Shown: positions 49,467-58,422, numbered from the stretch's first letter. The stretch: DNA of 64,000 nucleotides from Bog-473 sp963744935 (GCA_963744935.1 CAVUVM010000004.1:372001-436000), one strand, 5' to 3'. The notes: a model not told the origin generated them from the sequence alone. Made by a program: numbers and translations.

Positions 49467-50622
49467 GATCTCATACGTGCCAGACATCCCCGACATCACG
49501 ATCCCGCCCTCGCTGCTCCCCTCCGACGGGCGTTTCGGGTCCGGGCCGTCCAAGGTCCGCCCCGCACAGGTCGACGCACTGGCCGAGGTGGCCGGAACGT
49601 ATCTCGGCACCAGCCACCGCCAGAAGACGGTCAAGGCTCAGGTGGGCCGGGTGCGCGCCGGCATGCGCTCGTTGTTCTCGCTGCCCGACGGCTACGAGGT
49701 CGTGCTCGGCAACGGGGGCACGACCTGCTTCTGGGACGCCGCGACGTTCGGGCTGATCGAAGAGCAGAGCCAGCACCTGAGCTTCGGGGAGTTCTCCTCG
49801 AAGTTCGCCGCGTGCGTGAAGGCCGCTCCGCACCTGAAGGACCCCCAGGTGATCGAGTCCGAGGTGGGCACCCACCCGTTGCCGGTGGCCGATCCTTCGG
49901 TCGACCTCTACGCCCTCACGCACAACGAGACCTCGACCGGTGTGGCCATGTCGATCCGGCGCCCGACGGGTGCCGCGCTTCCCAGCGAGGGCGGCGGCCT
50001 GGTCGCCGTGGACGGAACCTCGGGGGCGGGCGGGCTGCGCGTCGACCCGGCCGAGTTCGACTGCTACTACCTCGCCCCGCAGAAGTGCTTCGCCAGCGAC
50101 GGTGGCCTCTACATCGCGCTCATGTCGCCCGCCGCGCTCGAACGGGTCGAGCGCATCGCCGGCTCGGGCCGCTGGATCCCTGCCTTCTTGGACCTCAAGA
50201 CCTCGGTCGACAACTCGGTGTTGGACCAGACCTACAACACGCCCACGCTGGCCACCATCTTCCTCCTGGCCGAGCAGATCGACTGGATGAACGAGAACGG
50301 CGGACTGGAGTGGACCGCCACGCGTTGCGACCGCTCGGCCGAGATCCTCTACACCTGGGCCGAGTCCTCCGGCTTCGCCCGACCGTTCGTCGAGAACCCG
50401 GCCCAACGCAGCCATGTCGTGGGGACCATCGACTTCGTCGACGCCGTCGACGCGTCGGCGGTCGCCGCCGTGTTGCGGGCGAACGGCATCGTGGACACCG
50501 AGCCGTATCGCAAGCTCGGGCGCAACCAGCTGCGCATCGCCATGTTCCCTGCCATCGAGCCCGACGATGTCGCCTCGCTCTGCGGCTGCATCACCCATGT
50601 CGTCGGCGCGCTAGCCAACTGA
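49465..50622 (+). CDS. serC: Phosphoserine aminotransferase (mycobacterial type)
   Basis: Converts 3-phosphohydroxypyruvate to phosphoserine with glutamate. 385 residues: SDGRFGSGPSKVRPAQVDAL, LGTSHRQKTVKAQVGRVRAGM, VVLGNGGTTCFWDA, PLP lysine in YYLAPQKCFASDGGLY. The wording matches the mycobacterial SerC type rather than the E. coli one. Starts could be ATG 49465 or GTG 49477; the first shares the CATG tetranucleotide with the divergent aminotransferase start. Together with serA it makes serine synthesis nearly complete here. Confidence 0.93.
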   Translation: MISYVPDIPDITIPPSLLPSDGRFGSGPSKVRPAQVDALAEVAGTYLGTSHRQKTVKAQVGRVRAGMRSLFSLPDGYEVVLGNGGTTCFWDAATFGLIEEQSQHLSFGEFSSKFAACVKAAPHLKDPQVIESEVGTHPLPVADPSVDLYALTHNETSTGVAMSIRRPTGAALPSEGGGLVAVDGTSGAGGLRVDPAEFDCYYLAPQKCFASDGGLYIALMSPAALERVERIAGSGRWIPAFLDLKTSVDNSVLDQTYNTPTLATIFLLAEQIDWMNENGGLEWTATRCDRSAEILYTWAESSGFARPFVENPAQRSHVVGTIDFVDAVDASAVAAVLRANGIVDTEPYRKLGRNQLRIAMFPAIEPDDVASLCGCITHVVGALAN

Positions 50623-50749
50623 CCCAGGGCGACGGACTCTGCCGACTGCCTTCCGCGCCGCCAACCTTCCGCGCCGCCGACAGGACTGGTGCTAACCCCA
50701 GCCAAAGACTGCTGAGAGCACCATGGCTCTCCCCGCGACCTTCTCTGTA

Positions 50750-50764
50750 CTATACCGGGTATAG
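50750..50764. promoter_or_regulatory. 15-bp palindrome upstream of the ABC exporter genes
   Basis: CTATACCGGGTATAG is a perfect palindrome around a central G, 44 bases before the ATPase start. The preceding 50623-50749 shows nothing else. It looks like an operator for a dimeric repressor; the regulator is not adjacent. Confidence 0.55.
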
Positions 50765-50808
50765 CTGAGACCAGGCTGGGCCGTACGCAAGAAGGTGAAG
50801 GTCAGAGC

Positions 50809-51786
50809 ATGAGCAGTGCAACACTGGCGAACTCGCCGCCGGCGGCCGTCGGCGACAAACAATGGGCCGTCGAGACTCACGGGCTGACGAAACGATTCGG
50901 CGAGAACATCGCCGTGAACGACGTCGAACTCCTCGTTCCCCGCGGCTGCGCCTTCGGCTACCTCGGTCCCAACGGCGCCGGCAAGACGACGCTGATCAGG
51001 GTGCTGCTCGGCCTCACCCACGCGGATTCCGGCACCATGTCCCTCCTCGGACACCAGGTCCCACGGCATCGCGACCTGGCCCTGGCCCGTGTCGGCGCCA
51101 TCGTCGACGAGCCCCGCTTCCACGGTCATCTGACCGGCCGACAGAACCTGCAGATCTTGGCCGCGGCCCGCGAGCCCGCGGCCAAAGGCCGCATTGAGCC
51201 GGCGCTCGAGCGCGTGGGCATCCTGCACCGCGCCAACGACAAGGTGTCGAAGTACTCCATGGGCATGCGCCAACGAATGGGCGTCGCCGCGTGTCTCCTC
51301 GGTGATCCGCAACTGCTGATCCTCGACGAGCCGATGAACGGTCTCGACCCGGGGGGGATGCTCGACATGCGCGACATGATCAAGTCGCTCGTGGCCGAAG
51401 GCCGCACGGTGGTGCTGTCGTCGCATCTGCTCGACGAGGTCGAGCGCACCTGCGACGCAGTTGCCATCGTCGACCGCGGCGCGGTGATCCGCCAGGGTCC
51501 CATCTCCCAGCTGCTCGCCGGGTCCTCCTTCGAAGTACAGGTTGAATGCGCTGACCCCGACCGGGCGCGCCACCTGCTCGACGGCACCGCGTTCGGCGCC
51601 CACGTCCAGACCGGGCCAGACGGCCTGGCCATCACACTGCCTGAGGGCACCGAGCGCGATGCCATCGCGGAGATCAACCGACTCCTGGTGGAGGGCGGGA
51701 TCCCCGTGTACCGGCTCCAGCACATCCAGGCCTCGCTCGAATCGTGGTTCCTCGAGGTCACGAAGCGTCTGGGGGCACCGGAATGA
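50809..51786 (+). CDS. ABC transporter ATP-binding protein (drug/antibiotic exporter type)
   Basis: 325 residues: Walker A YLGPNGAGKTTLIRVLLG, Q-loop region, signature VSKYSMGMRQRMGVAACLL, Walker B LLILDEPMNGLDPGG and switch His in VVLSSHLLDEVERTC, with a C-terminal extension (DPDRARHLLDGTAFG) typical of DrrA/CcmA-like exporter ATPases. It overlaps the permease gene by four bases. The palindrome at 50750 may control the pair. Transported compound unknown. Confidence 0.92.
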   Translation: MSSATLANSPPAAVGDKQWAVETHGLTKRFGENIAVNDVELLVPRGCAFGYLGPNGAGKTTLIRVLLGLTHADSGTMSLLGHQVPRHRDLALARVGAIVDEPRFHGHLTGRQNLQILAAAREPAAKGRIEPALERVGILHRANDKVSKYSMGMRQRMGVAACLLGDPQLLILDEPMNGLDPGGMLDMRDMIKSLVAEGRTVVLSSHLLDEVERTCDAVAIVDRGAVIRQGPISQLLAGSSFEVQVECADPDRARHLLDGTAFGAHVQTGPDGLAITLPEGTERDAIAEINRLLVEGGIPVYRLQHIQASLESWFLEVTKRLGAPE

Positions 51787-53000
51787 CCACGATCACCGAC
51801 GTCGGCGCACCGGCGCCCGGTCCGGCCCCCGAGACGGTTCCGGTGGCACCGCGGGGCGACCACCGCGGCTCGTGGATCCCGACGTGGGGGATGATCACGA
51901 CGCGCTTCATGGAGCTGCGCCGGCGGCGCGGGCTCATGATCGCCCTGATCGCCGTGAACATCGGCATCCCGGTCGTCTTCCTCGCCGTGCGCCTCATCTC
52001 TCACGCCGTCGCCCCCAAGTCCTACGGACCGGCCGGGGGCTACACCATCTTCACCACGCTGGTGCTCGGCTTCATGTACGTCTTCGGGTTCATCGTGGCG
52101 GCCGTCGTCGGCTGCACGGCGGGCTCGGTCGACCTCACCGAGGGGATGTTCCGCCATCTCGTCATCACCGGCCGCTCCCGCATGGCCCTCTACCTCGCCC
52201 GCATCCCCGCCGGGCTGGCGATCGTGATCGCGATGGTGGCCGTCGGCTACACGATCGTCTGCGCGGTCTGCGTGTTCGCCGCCCCGACCCAGCTCAACTA
52301 CGACGGGGTCAATGTGCCGCAGGGGCTCTCGCGCCCGGCGCTGGACAGCTGGGCGGCGTCGCATGCCGACGAGGTCATCTGCGATTTCGCCTTCAACGGG
52401 GGCCCAGGGCTGAACAGCCCGCCGCCGAACGTGCCGTGCGGAGGCGGACAGACCAGCGGTCCGCCGGCCGGTTCGGTCATCAAGACGCCGAAGGGCACGA
52501 TCACCGTACCCAACAATGAATCGCCCGCCCAGATCCGGGCGTTCGCCGTCTCGGTCGCCAACCAGGACTACGCCAACTACAGCACCAACTTCTTGGTCCC
52601 CCCGACATCGTTGATGGTCGACGTCGGGCTGTGGATCGCGTTGGAGGCGACCATCGGGTTCATCGTCGGGCTCGGGCTGTCCTCGCTGATGGGCCAGCGC
52701 ACGGTGCCGGTGATCCTCCTCGTCGTGCTGGAGTTGATCTTCACGCCGATCTTCAGCCGCCACATCATCTCGCACCTGCTCAATGTCGAGCGGGGCATCG
52801 TTGGTGTGGCGATGTTGCATATCGAACCGGGCGGGTTGCCGACGCCGTTCAGCGGCGGTGGGCCCGGCGGCGGTGGTGGCGGCGGACTGGGCAACATGCT
52901 GATACCGGAGTCCACCGTGGCGGCCTCGTTGGTGATCGTGGGCTGGATCGTGTTCTGGACCGCCATCGGCGCCTGGCGGATGATGACCCGCGACGCCTGA
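51783..53000 (+). CDS. ABC transporter permease
   Basis: 405 residues, about six membrane helices (ALIAVNIGIPVVFLAVRLI; TIFTTLVLGFMYVFGFIVAAVVG; IPAGLAIVIAMVAVGYTIVCAV; and three near the end) with a large extracytoplasmic loop (about 185-280) rich in Asn/Pro and a Gly-rich segment GGGGPGGGGGGG-like near 370. This is the ABC-2 class membrane partner of the preceding ATPase. ATG 51783 overlaps the ATPase stop (ATGA). The N-terminus is Pro/Ala-rich and cytoplasmic. Confidence 0.85.
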   Translation: MTTITDVGAPAPGPAPETVPVAPRGDHRGSWIPTWGMITTRFMELRRRRGLMIALIAVNIGIPVVFLAVRLISHAVAPKSYGPAGGYTIFTTLVLGFMYVFGFIVAAVVGCTAGSVDLTEGMFRHLVITGRSRMALYLARIPAGLAIVIAMVAVGYTIVCAVCVFAAPTQLNYDGVNVPQGLSRPALDSWAASHADEVICDFAFNGGPGLNSPPPNVPCGGGQTSGPPAGSVIKTPKGTITVPNNESPAQIRAFAVSVANQDYANYSTNFLVPPTSLMVDVGLWIALEATIGFIVGLGLSSLMGQRTVPVILLVVLELIFTPIFSRHIISHLLNVERGIVGVAMLHIEPGGLPTPFSGGGPGGGGGGGLGNMLIPESTVAASLVIVGWIVFWTAIGAWRMMTRDA

Positions 53001-53041
53001 CCGGATTACTGGCCGGAGTCAGACCCTGCCCCGGCCTCGCC

Positions 53042-53914
53042 TCAGCTGACGGCGAATCCGACCGAGTCGAGCAACCGCTCGCTCTCGTCCCACAGGCGCA
53101 CGGCCGCCTCGTCGTCGCGGGCCTGGCGGGCCATGTGCCCCGGTTTCGACCGCACCCAGTACATACCTGTCGTCTGCGCAACGTCTGGCGACGTGGCCAG
53201 GTAGATCGACGTCCTGGCGCCGCGCTTCGGGCTGATCTGGAGCGGCCGGATCATCCGGATGCCGAACCCCATGACGCCGGAGAGGTCCCCGTCCATGCCG
53301 AAGCGGCTGCGGACCCAACCCGGGTGGGTGGCGTTGGCCGTGACCGCCCCGGCGTCGAGCCGGCGAGCCAGCTCCCGGGTGAACAGCACGTTGGCCAGCT
53401 TGGCCCGGCAGTAGGCCTCCATCCCGTCGTAGCCGCGCTCGCTCTGGAGGTCCTCGAAGCGCATTCCCTTGGACGCGAAGTGATGCCCAACGGAGGTGAC
53501 GTTGACGATGCGGGCGGGGGCGGACCGCTGTAGCCGCTGTAGCAGCTGGAGCGTCAGATAGAAGTGCCCGAGGTGGCTGACACCAATCGTGTACTCGAAG
53601 CCCTGGGCCGTGACCTGGCGTTGGGACCACGTCCCACCGGCGTTGTTGACCAGCACGTCGAGGCGGTCCCAGCGCGACGAGATCTCGTCGGCTGCCTTGT
53701 GGACCGAGGCCAGGTCGGCCAAGTCGAGCGGGACGACGTGCACGTCCTCGTTCCAGGTGCGCCGCACCACCTCCTTGACCGCCGCTTCCCCCTTGGCGGG
53801 GTTGCGGCACGCCAGCACCGTCGTGGCCTCCTGGGCGGCCACGCCGACTGCGGTCTCCAGCCCGATTCCGGTGTTGGACCCGGTGACGACGACGACCTTG
53901 CCTTGCATGCTCAT
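53042..53914 (-). CDS. Short-chain dehydrogenase (retinol dehydrogenase-like)
   Basis: 290 residues: NAD(P) motif VVVVTGSNTGIGLETAVGVA, NNAGG, catalytic Ser in IVNVTSVGHH, and YCRAKLAN giving YxxxK. The TGxNxGIG form and LVNNAGGTWSQRQVTAQGFEYTIGVSHLGHF match the protochlorophyllide/retinol dehydrogenase-like SDR branch, whose bacterial members act on unknown alcohols. Divergent from the P450 with a palindrome between, so the two may act in one oxidative pathway. ATG 53914 chosen; 53908 is also possible. Confidence 0.88.
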   Translation of the reverse strand: MSMQGKVVVVTGSNTGIGLETAVGVAAQEATTVLACRNPAKGEAAVKEVVRRTWNEDVHVVPLDLADLASVHKAADEISSRWDRLDVLVNNAGGTWSQRQVTAQGFEYTIGVSHLGHFYLTLQLLQRLQRSAPARIVNVTSVGHHFASKGMRFEDLQSERGYDGMEAYCRAKLANVLFTRELARRLDAGAVTANATHPGWVRSRFGMDGDLSGVMGFGIRMIRPLQISPKRGARTSIYLATSPDVAQTTGMYWVRSKPGHMARQARDDEAAVRLWDESERLLDSVGFAVS

Positions 53915-53923
53915 TGGAATCCG

Positions 53924-53954
53924 ATCGGTGGGGTGCCCAGGGGTGCCCACCGAT
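53924..53954. promoter_or_regulatory. 9-bp inverted repeat between SDR and P450 genes
   Basis: ATCGGTGGG (53924-53932) and CCCACCGAT (53946-53954) are perfect inverted repeats with a 13-base spacer that itself contains a doubled GGGTGCCCA word. It lies ten bases before the SDR start and 120 bases before the P450 start, fitting an operator shared by both. Confidence 0.5.
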
Positions 53955-54073
53955 TCTTAGCCTTGGCGGAGGCGTCGGTCACGCCCTGTGGCAAATCCCG
54001 CCCCGGCCTGGTGACCCACTTCGTCCGCGTCATAGTGTTTCTTCGGAGGGGCGGTACGAAGGCTGCAAACCAC

Positions 54074-55315
54074 ATGACGATCGCGACGAGCCCCACCCTC
54101 GACGGCCTGCTGCTCCAGGTGCTGGCCACCCCCGAGGGCCAGGCCGACCCCTACCCGTACTACGCGCAGATGCGGGCGGAGTCCCGGGTGAGCCGCACCG
54201 CCTTCGGGCCCTACGTCGTCAACGGCTACGAGGAGTGCCTCGGCGTACTACGCGACCCACGGCTCGGAAGGGGCATGGGGATCGAGGACACCTCGACGGG
54301 CATCTTCAGCGACGCGGGCACGCGGCGCGGCGAGTTCCTCGAGGGGTCCAAGCACAACATGCTCCTCTCGGACCCGCCCGATCACACCCGCCTGCGCCGC
54401 CTGGTCTCGCGCTCGTTCACGCCGCGTCAAGTGGAGCGCCTGCGGCCGGCCATCCACGCCCTCGTCGACGCGCTGCTCGACACGCTGTCGGAGCGAGGCG
54501 ACGTGGACTTCATCGCCGAGTTCGCGTTGCCGCTGCCGATGGACGTCATCGGCGAGCTGGTCGGGGTTCCCGCCGCTGAACGCGCCGGGCTGCAGCCCTC
54601 CGTGCGGGCGGCAGCCAAGGGGATCGAGCCGGTGCTGAGCGAGGAGGAGACCGGTGCCGCCATCGACGCGGTGATCTACCTGGGCGGCTATTTCGCCGAG
54701 CTGCTCGACGACCGGCGCCGCCATCCCCGCGACGATCTGCTGAGCGCCCTGGTGCAGGCACGCGAGAGCGACGACCGGCTGACTGACGAGGAGATCACCT
54801 CCACCGCCATCTTGCTCTTCGCCGCCGGTTTCGAGACGACCACCAACCTGTTGGGCAACGGGTTGCTCGCCCTCCTGCGACACCCCGACCAACTGGCCGA
54901 GTGGCGGCGCCATCCCGAGCTCGCGCCCTCCGCCGTCGAGGAGCTGCTGCGCTACGACAGCCCGGTGCAGTTCAACTTGCGCACGGCGCTCGAGCCGGCC
55001 GATCTGTTGGGTGAGCCGCTCGTGCGCGGCGAACGCATCGTGGTCCTCCAAGGCGCGGCCAACCGCGACCCCGCACGCTTCGACGACCCCGACCAGCTCG
55101 ACCTGCGCCGCAGCGACAACACGCCGCTCAGCTTCGGGTGGGGCATACATCACTGCATCGGTGCGCCGCTCGCCCGCATGGAGGGCGAGATCGCATTCAA
55201 CGCGCTGCTGGCCCGCTTCACCGCCATAGAGCTCACCTCCGCCGAGGCCCACTGGCGCCCCAGCTTCACGCTGCGCGGCCTGCTCGACCTCCCGGTGCGC
55301 GTCTCAGCGCGCTGA
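54074..55315 (+). CDS. Cytochrome P450
   Basis: 413 residues, soluble bacterial class I type: I-helix AAGFETTTN (250-258), ExxR in EELLR (289-293), and heme loop FGWGIHHCIGAPLAR with the axial Cys361. DPPDHTRLRRLVSRSFTP is the C-helix heme-propionate region. It needs a ferredoxin and reductase, neither nearby. The substrate is unknown; the neighbouring divergent dehydrogenase suggests a hydroxylated product may be oxidised further. The following AHSA1 gene overlaps its end tail to tail by 12 bases. Confidence 0.93.
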   Translation: MTIATSPTLDGLLLQVLATPEGQADPYPYYAQMRAESRVSRTAFGPYVVNGYEECLGVLRDPRLGRGMGIEDTSTGIFSDAGTRRGEFLEGSKHNMLLSDPPDHTRLRRLVSRSFTPRQVERLRPAIHALVDALLDTLSERGDVDFIAEFALPLPMDVIGELVGVPAAERAGLQPSVRAAAKGIEPVLSEEETGAAIDAVIYLGGYFAELLDDRRRHPRDDLLSALVQARESDDRLTDEEITSTAILLFAAGFETTTNLLGNGLLALLRHPDQLAEWRRHPELAPSAVEELLRYDSPVQFNLRTALEPADLLGEPLVRGERIVVLQGAANRDPARFDDPDQLDLRRSDNTPLSFGWGIHHCIGAPLARMEGEIAFNALLARFTAIELTSAEAHWRPSFTLRGLLDLPVRVSAR

Positions 55316-55927
55316 GTCATCGGCGGGGACGGTGTCGCGGTCCGCGTCGGCGTCCGCGCCGCGCACCCGCTCCCACTCCTCGGGTGGCCCGATGGTCGAA
55401 GCCGCCGGGCCGAGCCGCTCGACATAGCGGGGGTGGACCGCGCGCCAGCGATCGGGTGGCCGCCACGGCAGCGGATCGCCGGCGCACACGAAGCCGAGCT
55501 GCTCGAGGCAGACGTGCCAACCGGCCGCGTCGCGCGCCGCCTTGCCGTGCTCGGGAAAGGTGACCGTCAAGGACAACATGCACCCGGTTCCCGCGGCGAC
55601 GAGCTCGAAACGCAAGAGGTCATCGGCCCAGCGCAGTTCCATGCACGCCGGGGGGTCGAAGACGAGCATCTCGCCGTCAAAGGGCTCGCCCTCGGATTCG
55701 CGGAACGAGAAGTGCAACGGGGCCCCGGCCGCCCGCGCTCCCTCGATGGTGGTGGGGAACCAGTGGGCCAAATGCTCGTCCTCGGTCAGCGCCCGCCACA
55801 CCTTGTCCTGAGAGTGGGCGAAGCGCCGGCGGTAGCGCAGGACCGACAGGTCCCCTTCGTGCGTGAGGGTCCCGTCTGCGTCGGTGTCGTTGGGGTCATC
55901 TGCTGGGGCGGGGGCATCGTCGTTCAC
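55304..55927 (-). CDS. AHSA1/SRPBCC-domain protein, second ArsR pair
   Basis: 207 residues with an acidic, Asp-rich N-terminus then an AHSA1 fold: RRFAHSQDKVWRALTEDEHLAHWFPTTIEG, DGEMLVFDPPACMELRWADD, and TFPEHGKAARDAAGWHVCLEQL. Members bind small hydrophobic molecules. GTG 55927 overlaps the ArsR stop by four bases. The 3' end overlaps the convergent P450 gene by 12 bases. Same gene order as 42469-43367 but only distant in sequence. Confidence 0.82.
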   Translation of the reverse strand: MNDDAPAPADDPNDTDADGTLTHEGDLSVLRYRRRFAHSQDKVWRALTEDEHLAHWFPTTIEGARAAGAPLHFSFRESEGEPFDGEMLVFDPPACMELRWADDLLRFELVAAGTGCMLSLTVTFPEHGKAARDAAGWHVCLEQLGFVCAGDPLPWRPPDRWRAVHPRYVERLGPAASTIGPPEEWERVRGADADADRDTVPADDSAR

Positions 55928-56253
55928 GCAAAGGGCTCCTCTCCCGCGTCTTCCATGATCTCGAGGTGGCGCTCCAGGGCAGTGAGGCGGGCCGCCCATT
56001 GCCGGCGGTACGGCGCCAGCCAGACATCGACCTCGCGCAAGGGTTCCGCCCGAACCCGATAGATGCGGCGCTGGGCGTCGATTCGGGACTCGACCAGCCC
56101 CGCCTCGCGCAGCACCTTGAGGTGCTTGGAGACGGCGGGTTGGCTGAGCGCCAGGGTCTCGACCAGGTCACCCACTGGCCGCTCACCTTCCACCAGCGCG
56201 TCGAGGATGCGCCTCCGACTCTCCTCGGCCAGCACCTCGAACGTGCTCGTCAC
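55924..56253 (-). CDS. ArsR-family winged-helix repressor, second copy
   Basis: 109 residues: LAEESRRRILDALVEGERPVGDLVETLALSQPAVSKHLKVLREAGLV (part quoted: LSQPAVSKHLKVLREAGLV, the recognition helix), then wing IDAQRRIYRV and a dimer helix. No metal-binding cysteines. An inverted repeat TTAATAT (56257-56263) and ATATTAA (56294-56300) flanks the upstream promoter region and may be its operator. Confidence 0.87.
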   Translation of the reverse strand: MTSTFEVLAEESRRRILDALVEGERPVGDLVETLALSQPAVSKHLKVLREAGLVESRIDAQRRIYRVRAEPLREVDVWLAPYRRQWAARLTALERHLEIMEDAGEEPFA

Positions 56254-56314
56254 CCCGTTAATATGCTCCTAACAGAATATAACTGTCAAGGGATATTAAG
56301 TCGCGGTGGGCTCG

Positions 56315-56584
56315 CTAGGCAGAAGGGCTGGTGACCGTCTTGGCGGCGATCCGTCGCAGCGGCGGCAGGCTGGGCGGCGGTTGGCGCCTTGGCGGCAGCG
56401 AGGCCAGCAGCCTGGCAGTGGTCTCGGTGATCTGGGTGACGGCCTGCTCGAAGGCCTGCTCGGTCTGCGGCGACGTCGACTGCACGCCGCTGACCTTGCG
56501 CACGTACTGGCGCGCCGCCGCTTCGATCTCCTCGGGTGTCGCCGCCGGCTCGAGCCCGCGCAACGTGGTGATGTTCCGGCACAT
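56315..56584 (-). CDS. DUF2277-family protein
   Basis: 89 residues starting MCRNITTLRGLEPAATPEEI and continuing AAARQYVRKVSGVQ, which is the constant N-terminus of the DUF2277 family: small proteins with a conserved Cys near the start and unknown function. The C-terminal part is Pro/Arg-rich and variable. Stands alone between the ArsR gene and the GH5 gene. Confidence 0.85.
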   Translation of the reverse strand: MCRNITTLRGLEPAATPEEIEAAARQYVRKVSGVQSTSPQTEQAFEQAVTQITETTARLLASLPPRRQPPPSLPPLRRIAAKTVTSPSA

Positions 56585-56671
56585 GCAACCACCCTACGTC
56601 CACCGTGCGCGGTGACGACCCGGGACGTCACAACTGCGCGCCACCCAAGCGGCGCTCGACCGAGCGTGCCG

Positions 56672-58369
56672 TCAGTGGCGGAGGCGGGGGCACCGGCCCG
56701 GCACCACCCGCACGGTCACCCGCGTGGCGGACCGTGCGCTCTGCACCAACAGATGGTCACTCCCCCGCGCCGAGGTAACACGCCCGCCCCGCACCGTCGC
56801 GCAGTACCCGTGCTGGTAGTGGATCTCTGTCGGCACGAAGACGGCCGTCGGCGCGTGGATCTTATGGTTCGCCACGTATGTGAGGGCGAAGACGTCGCTC
56901 AGCGGTGAGTAGCTGAACGAGATCGGGGTGCCGGCGACTGCCTGCGGATAGACCTGACTGAGAACGAACGCCGTCGAACGCAGCCTGCCGTTGGCCATGA
57001 CGAGCGACTCGTCCGAGCTGCCCGTGGGATCGTTGTAGTACTTCCAGGCCCAGTACGCCCAGCCCACCTGCTCTGCGTCCATCTGCGCGGTCACCGAATC
57101 CAACAGCACCCGGTTGCTCGACGCGCCGAACTCGCTGACGAACCAGGCAGGACCGCCAGGCTGCTCCGGCGACGTCATGGCCGGGCGGTCGGCCGCCCGC
57201 ACGAAGAGTGAGTGCGCCTCTTGGTCCGCACAGGCGTCCATGTTGGCCGGGTTCCCTGTGACCGGGCTGCGAGCCCCGCAGTAGATGTGGACGTTGAAGA
57301 CGAGATTGCGGAGGCCCATGGGGCCGAGATACGTCGGGAAGCCACGGCTGGCGAAGTTGTCGGGCTCGTCGAAGATCAGATGACGGGGGTCGTTGGCCAG
57401 GATGGTCGGTACGACGCCCTCGGTCGGGTCGTCGGCCGGACACTTCAGCAGCGGCGCGCCGTGGAGGACGTTACCGATGTGGCTGGTGCCCGTATAGAAG
57501 CACTCGAGCTGCGCATCGAAGTGCGCGTCACCGAAGCGGATGAGAGATGTGGAAAAGGGCTCGTTGAACGGGTCATAGCCGAGGACCCACGGATTGGCGC
57601 GAAAGGCGCGGGCCACAAGTCCCCAGATCCGGTCGTACTCACCCTGGAGATCACCCCGGACGTTGTTATGCCAGAAGTGGCTGAAGGCGATGCCCGCGGC
57701 GGCGGTGCCGTACTCGAGGGACCACCGCCCCGGAGGGTCGACGCTCGGCTTGTGGTCCGTGCACACCGCCCAGTTCGGTTCACCCTCGCCTTCGAACAGC
57801 TCGTTGTACACGTCCTGGTGCATGTCGAGGACCGTGTAGATGTGGTAGCGGCCAAGCAGGTCGACCGTCGTCGTCAGCCGCTTCACATAGCGGTTGAAGA
57901 TGGCCCGGTTGAACTGGTCGGGATTCCGCGGTGTGCCGCGGCTGCAGATGGCCGGGTCGTTCGCCGCCAACGTCCCCGGCTCCAGCCCCTTCCAGGTCAT
58001 GCCGAGCCGGACGACGTTGAAGCCGAGCCGAGCCATCAGCGACGCGTCGGCCGCCGAGAAGTTCCAGGGCTTGCCCGGGGCGGGGAACAGCTCGTACGGC
58101 GGGTACTTGTAGACGGCGTCCACGCCATGGAAGAAGACGACGCGCCCGCTGCGATCGATCAGGTACGGGCCGCCCCGTGACCGGATCAGGCCAGAAACGG
58201 CCGGCGCGCCGACGGAGGCCAGGACCTTCGTGTGCAGGCTGGGCAACGACGCTGTCGTGGTGGCCGATCCCGAGCCGGGCGCCACCACGACGGACAGCGC
58301 CACCGCCGACATCGCCGACATCGCCGACAACAGGGCCGCGGCGATCGAGGCTGGGAATCGCCTGGGCAC
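56672..58369 (-). CDS. Secreted glycoside hydrolase family 5, endoglycoceramidase-like
   Basis: 565 residues with a signal peptide (1 to about 37, containing a MSAMSAMSA repeat). (beta/alpha)8 GH5 domain: FFHGVDAVYKYPPYE, NVVRLGMTWKGLEP, VLDMHQDVYNELFEGEGEPNW, acid/base E270 in GYDPFNEPF, nucleophile E413 in AWFVSEFGAS; a C-terminal beta domain follows (from about 480). DMHQD and the long EGEGEPNWA loop are features of endoglycoceramidases, which cut glycosphingolipids, rather than cellulases. Whether the true target is a host glycolipid or a bacterial or plant glycoside is open. Ends in a gene-poor region; monocistronic. Confidence 0.85.
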   Translation of the reverse strand: MPRRFPASIAAALLSAMSAMSAVALSVVVAPGSGSATTTASLPSLHTKVLASVGAPAVSGLIRSRGGPYLIDRSGRVVFFHGVDAVYKYPPYELFPAPGKPWNFSAADASLMARLGFNVVRLGMTWKGLEPGTLAANDPAICSRGTPRNPDQFNRAIFNRYVKRLTTTVDLLGRYHIYTVLDMHQDVYNELFEGEGEPNWAVCTDHKPSVDPPGRWSLEYGTAAAGIAFSHFWHNNVRGDLQGEYDRIWGLVARAFRANPWVLGYDPFNEPFSTSLIRFGDAHFDAQLECFYTGTSHIGNVLHGAPLLKCPADDPTEGVVPTILANDPRHLIFDEPDNFASRGFPTYLGPMGLRNLVFNVHIYCGARSPVTGNPANMDACADQEAHSLFVRAADRPAMTSPEQPGGPAWFVSEFGASSNRVLLDSVTAQMDAEQVGWAYWAWKYYNDPTGSSDESLVMANGRLRSTAFVLSQVYPQAVAGTPISFSYSPLSDVFALTYVANHKIHAPTAVFVPTEIHYQHGYCATVRGGRVTSARGSDHLLVQSARSATRVTVRVVPGRCPRLRH

Positions 58370-58422
58370 GCCCGACAGTCTGGCGCCCGTACCTGCTGAG
58401 CTGGGCGCGCCCCGCCAAGGGC

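Noticed and set aside
48630..50768. 712-codon plus-strand frame across the aminotransferase and serC
   Set aside because: Arg-rich shadow of two identified genes.
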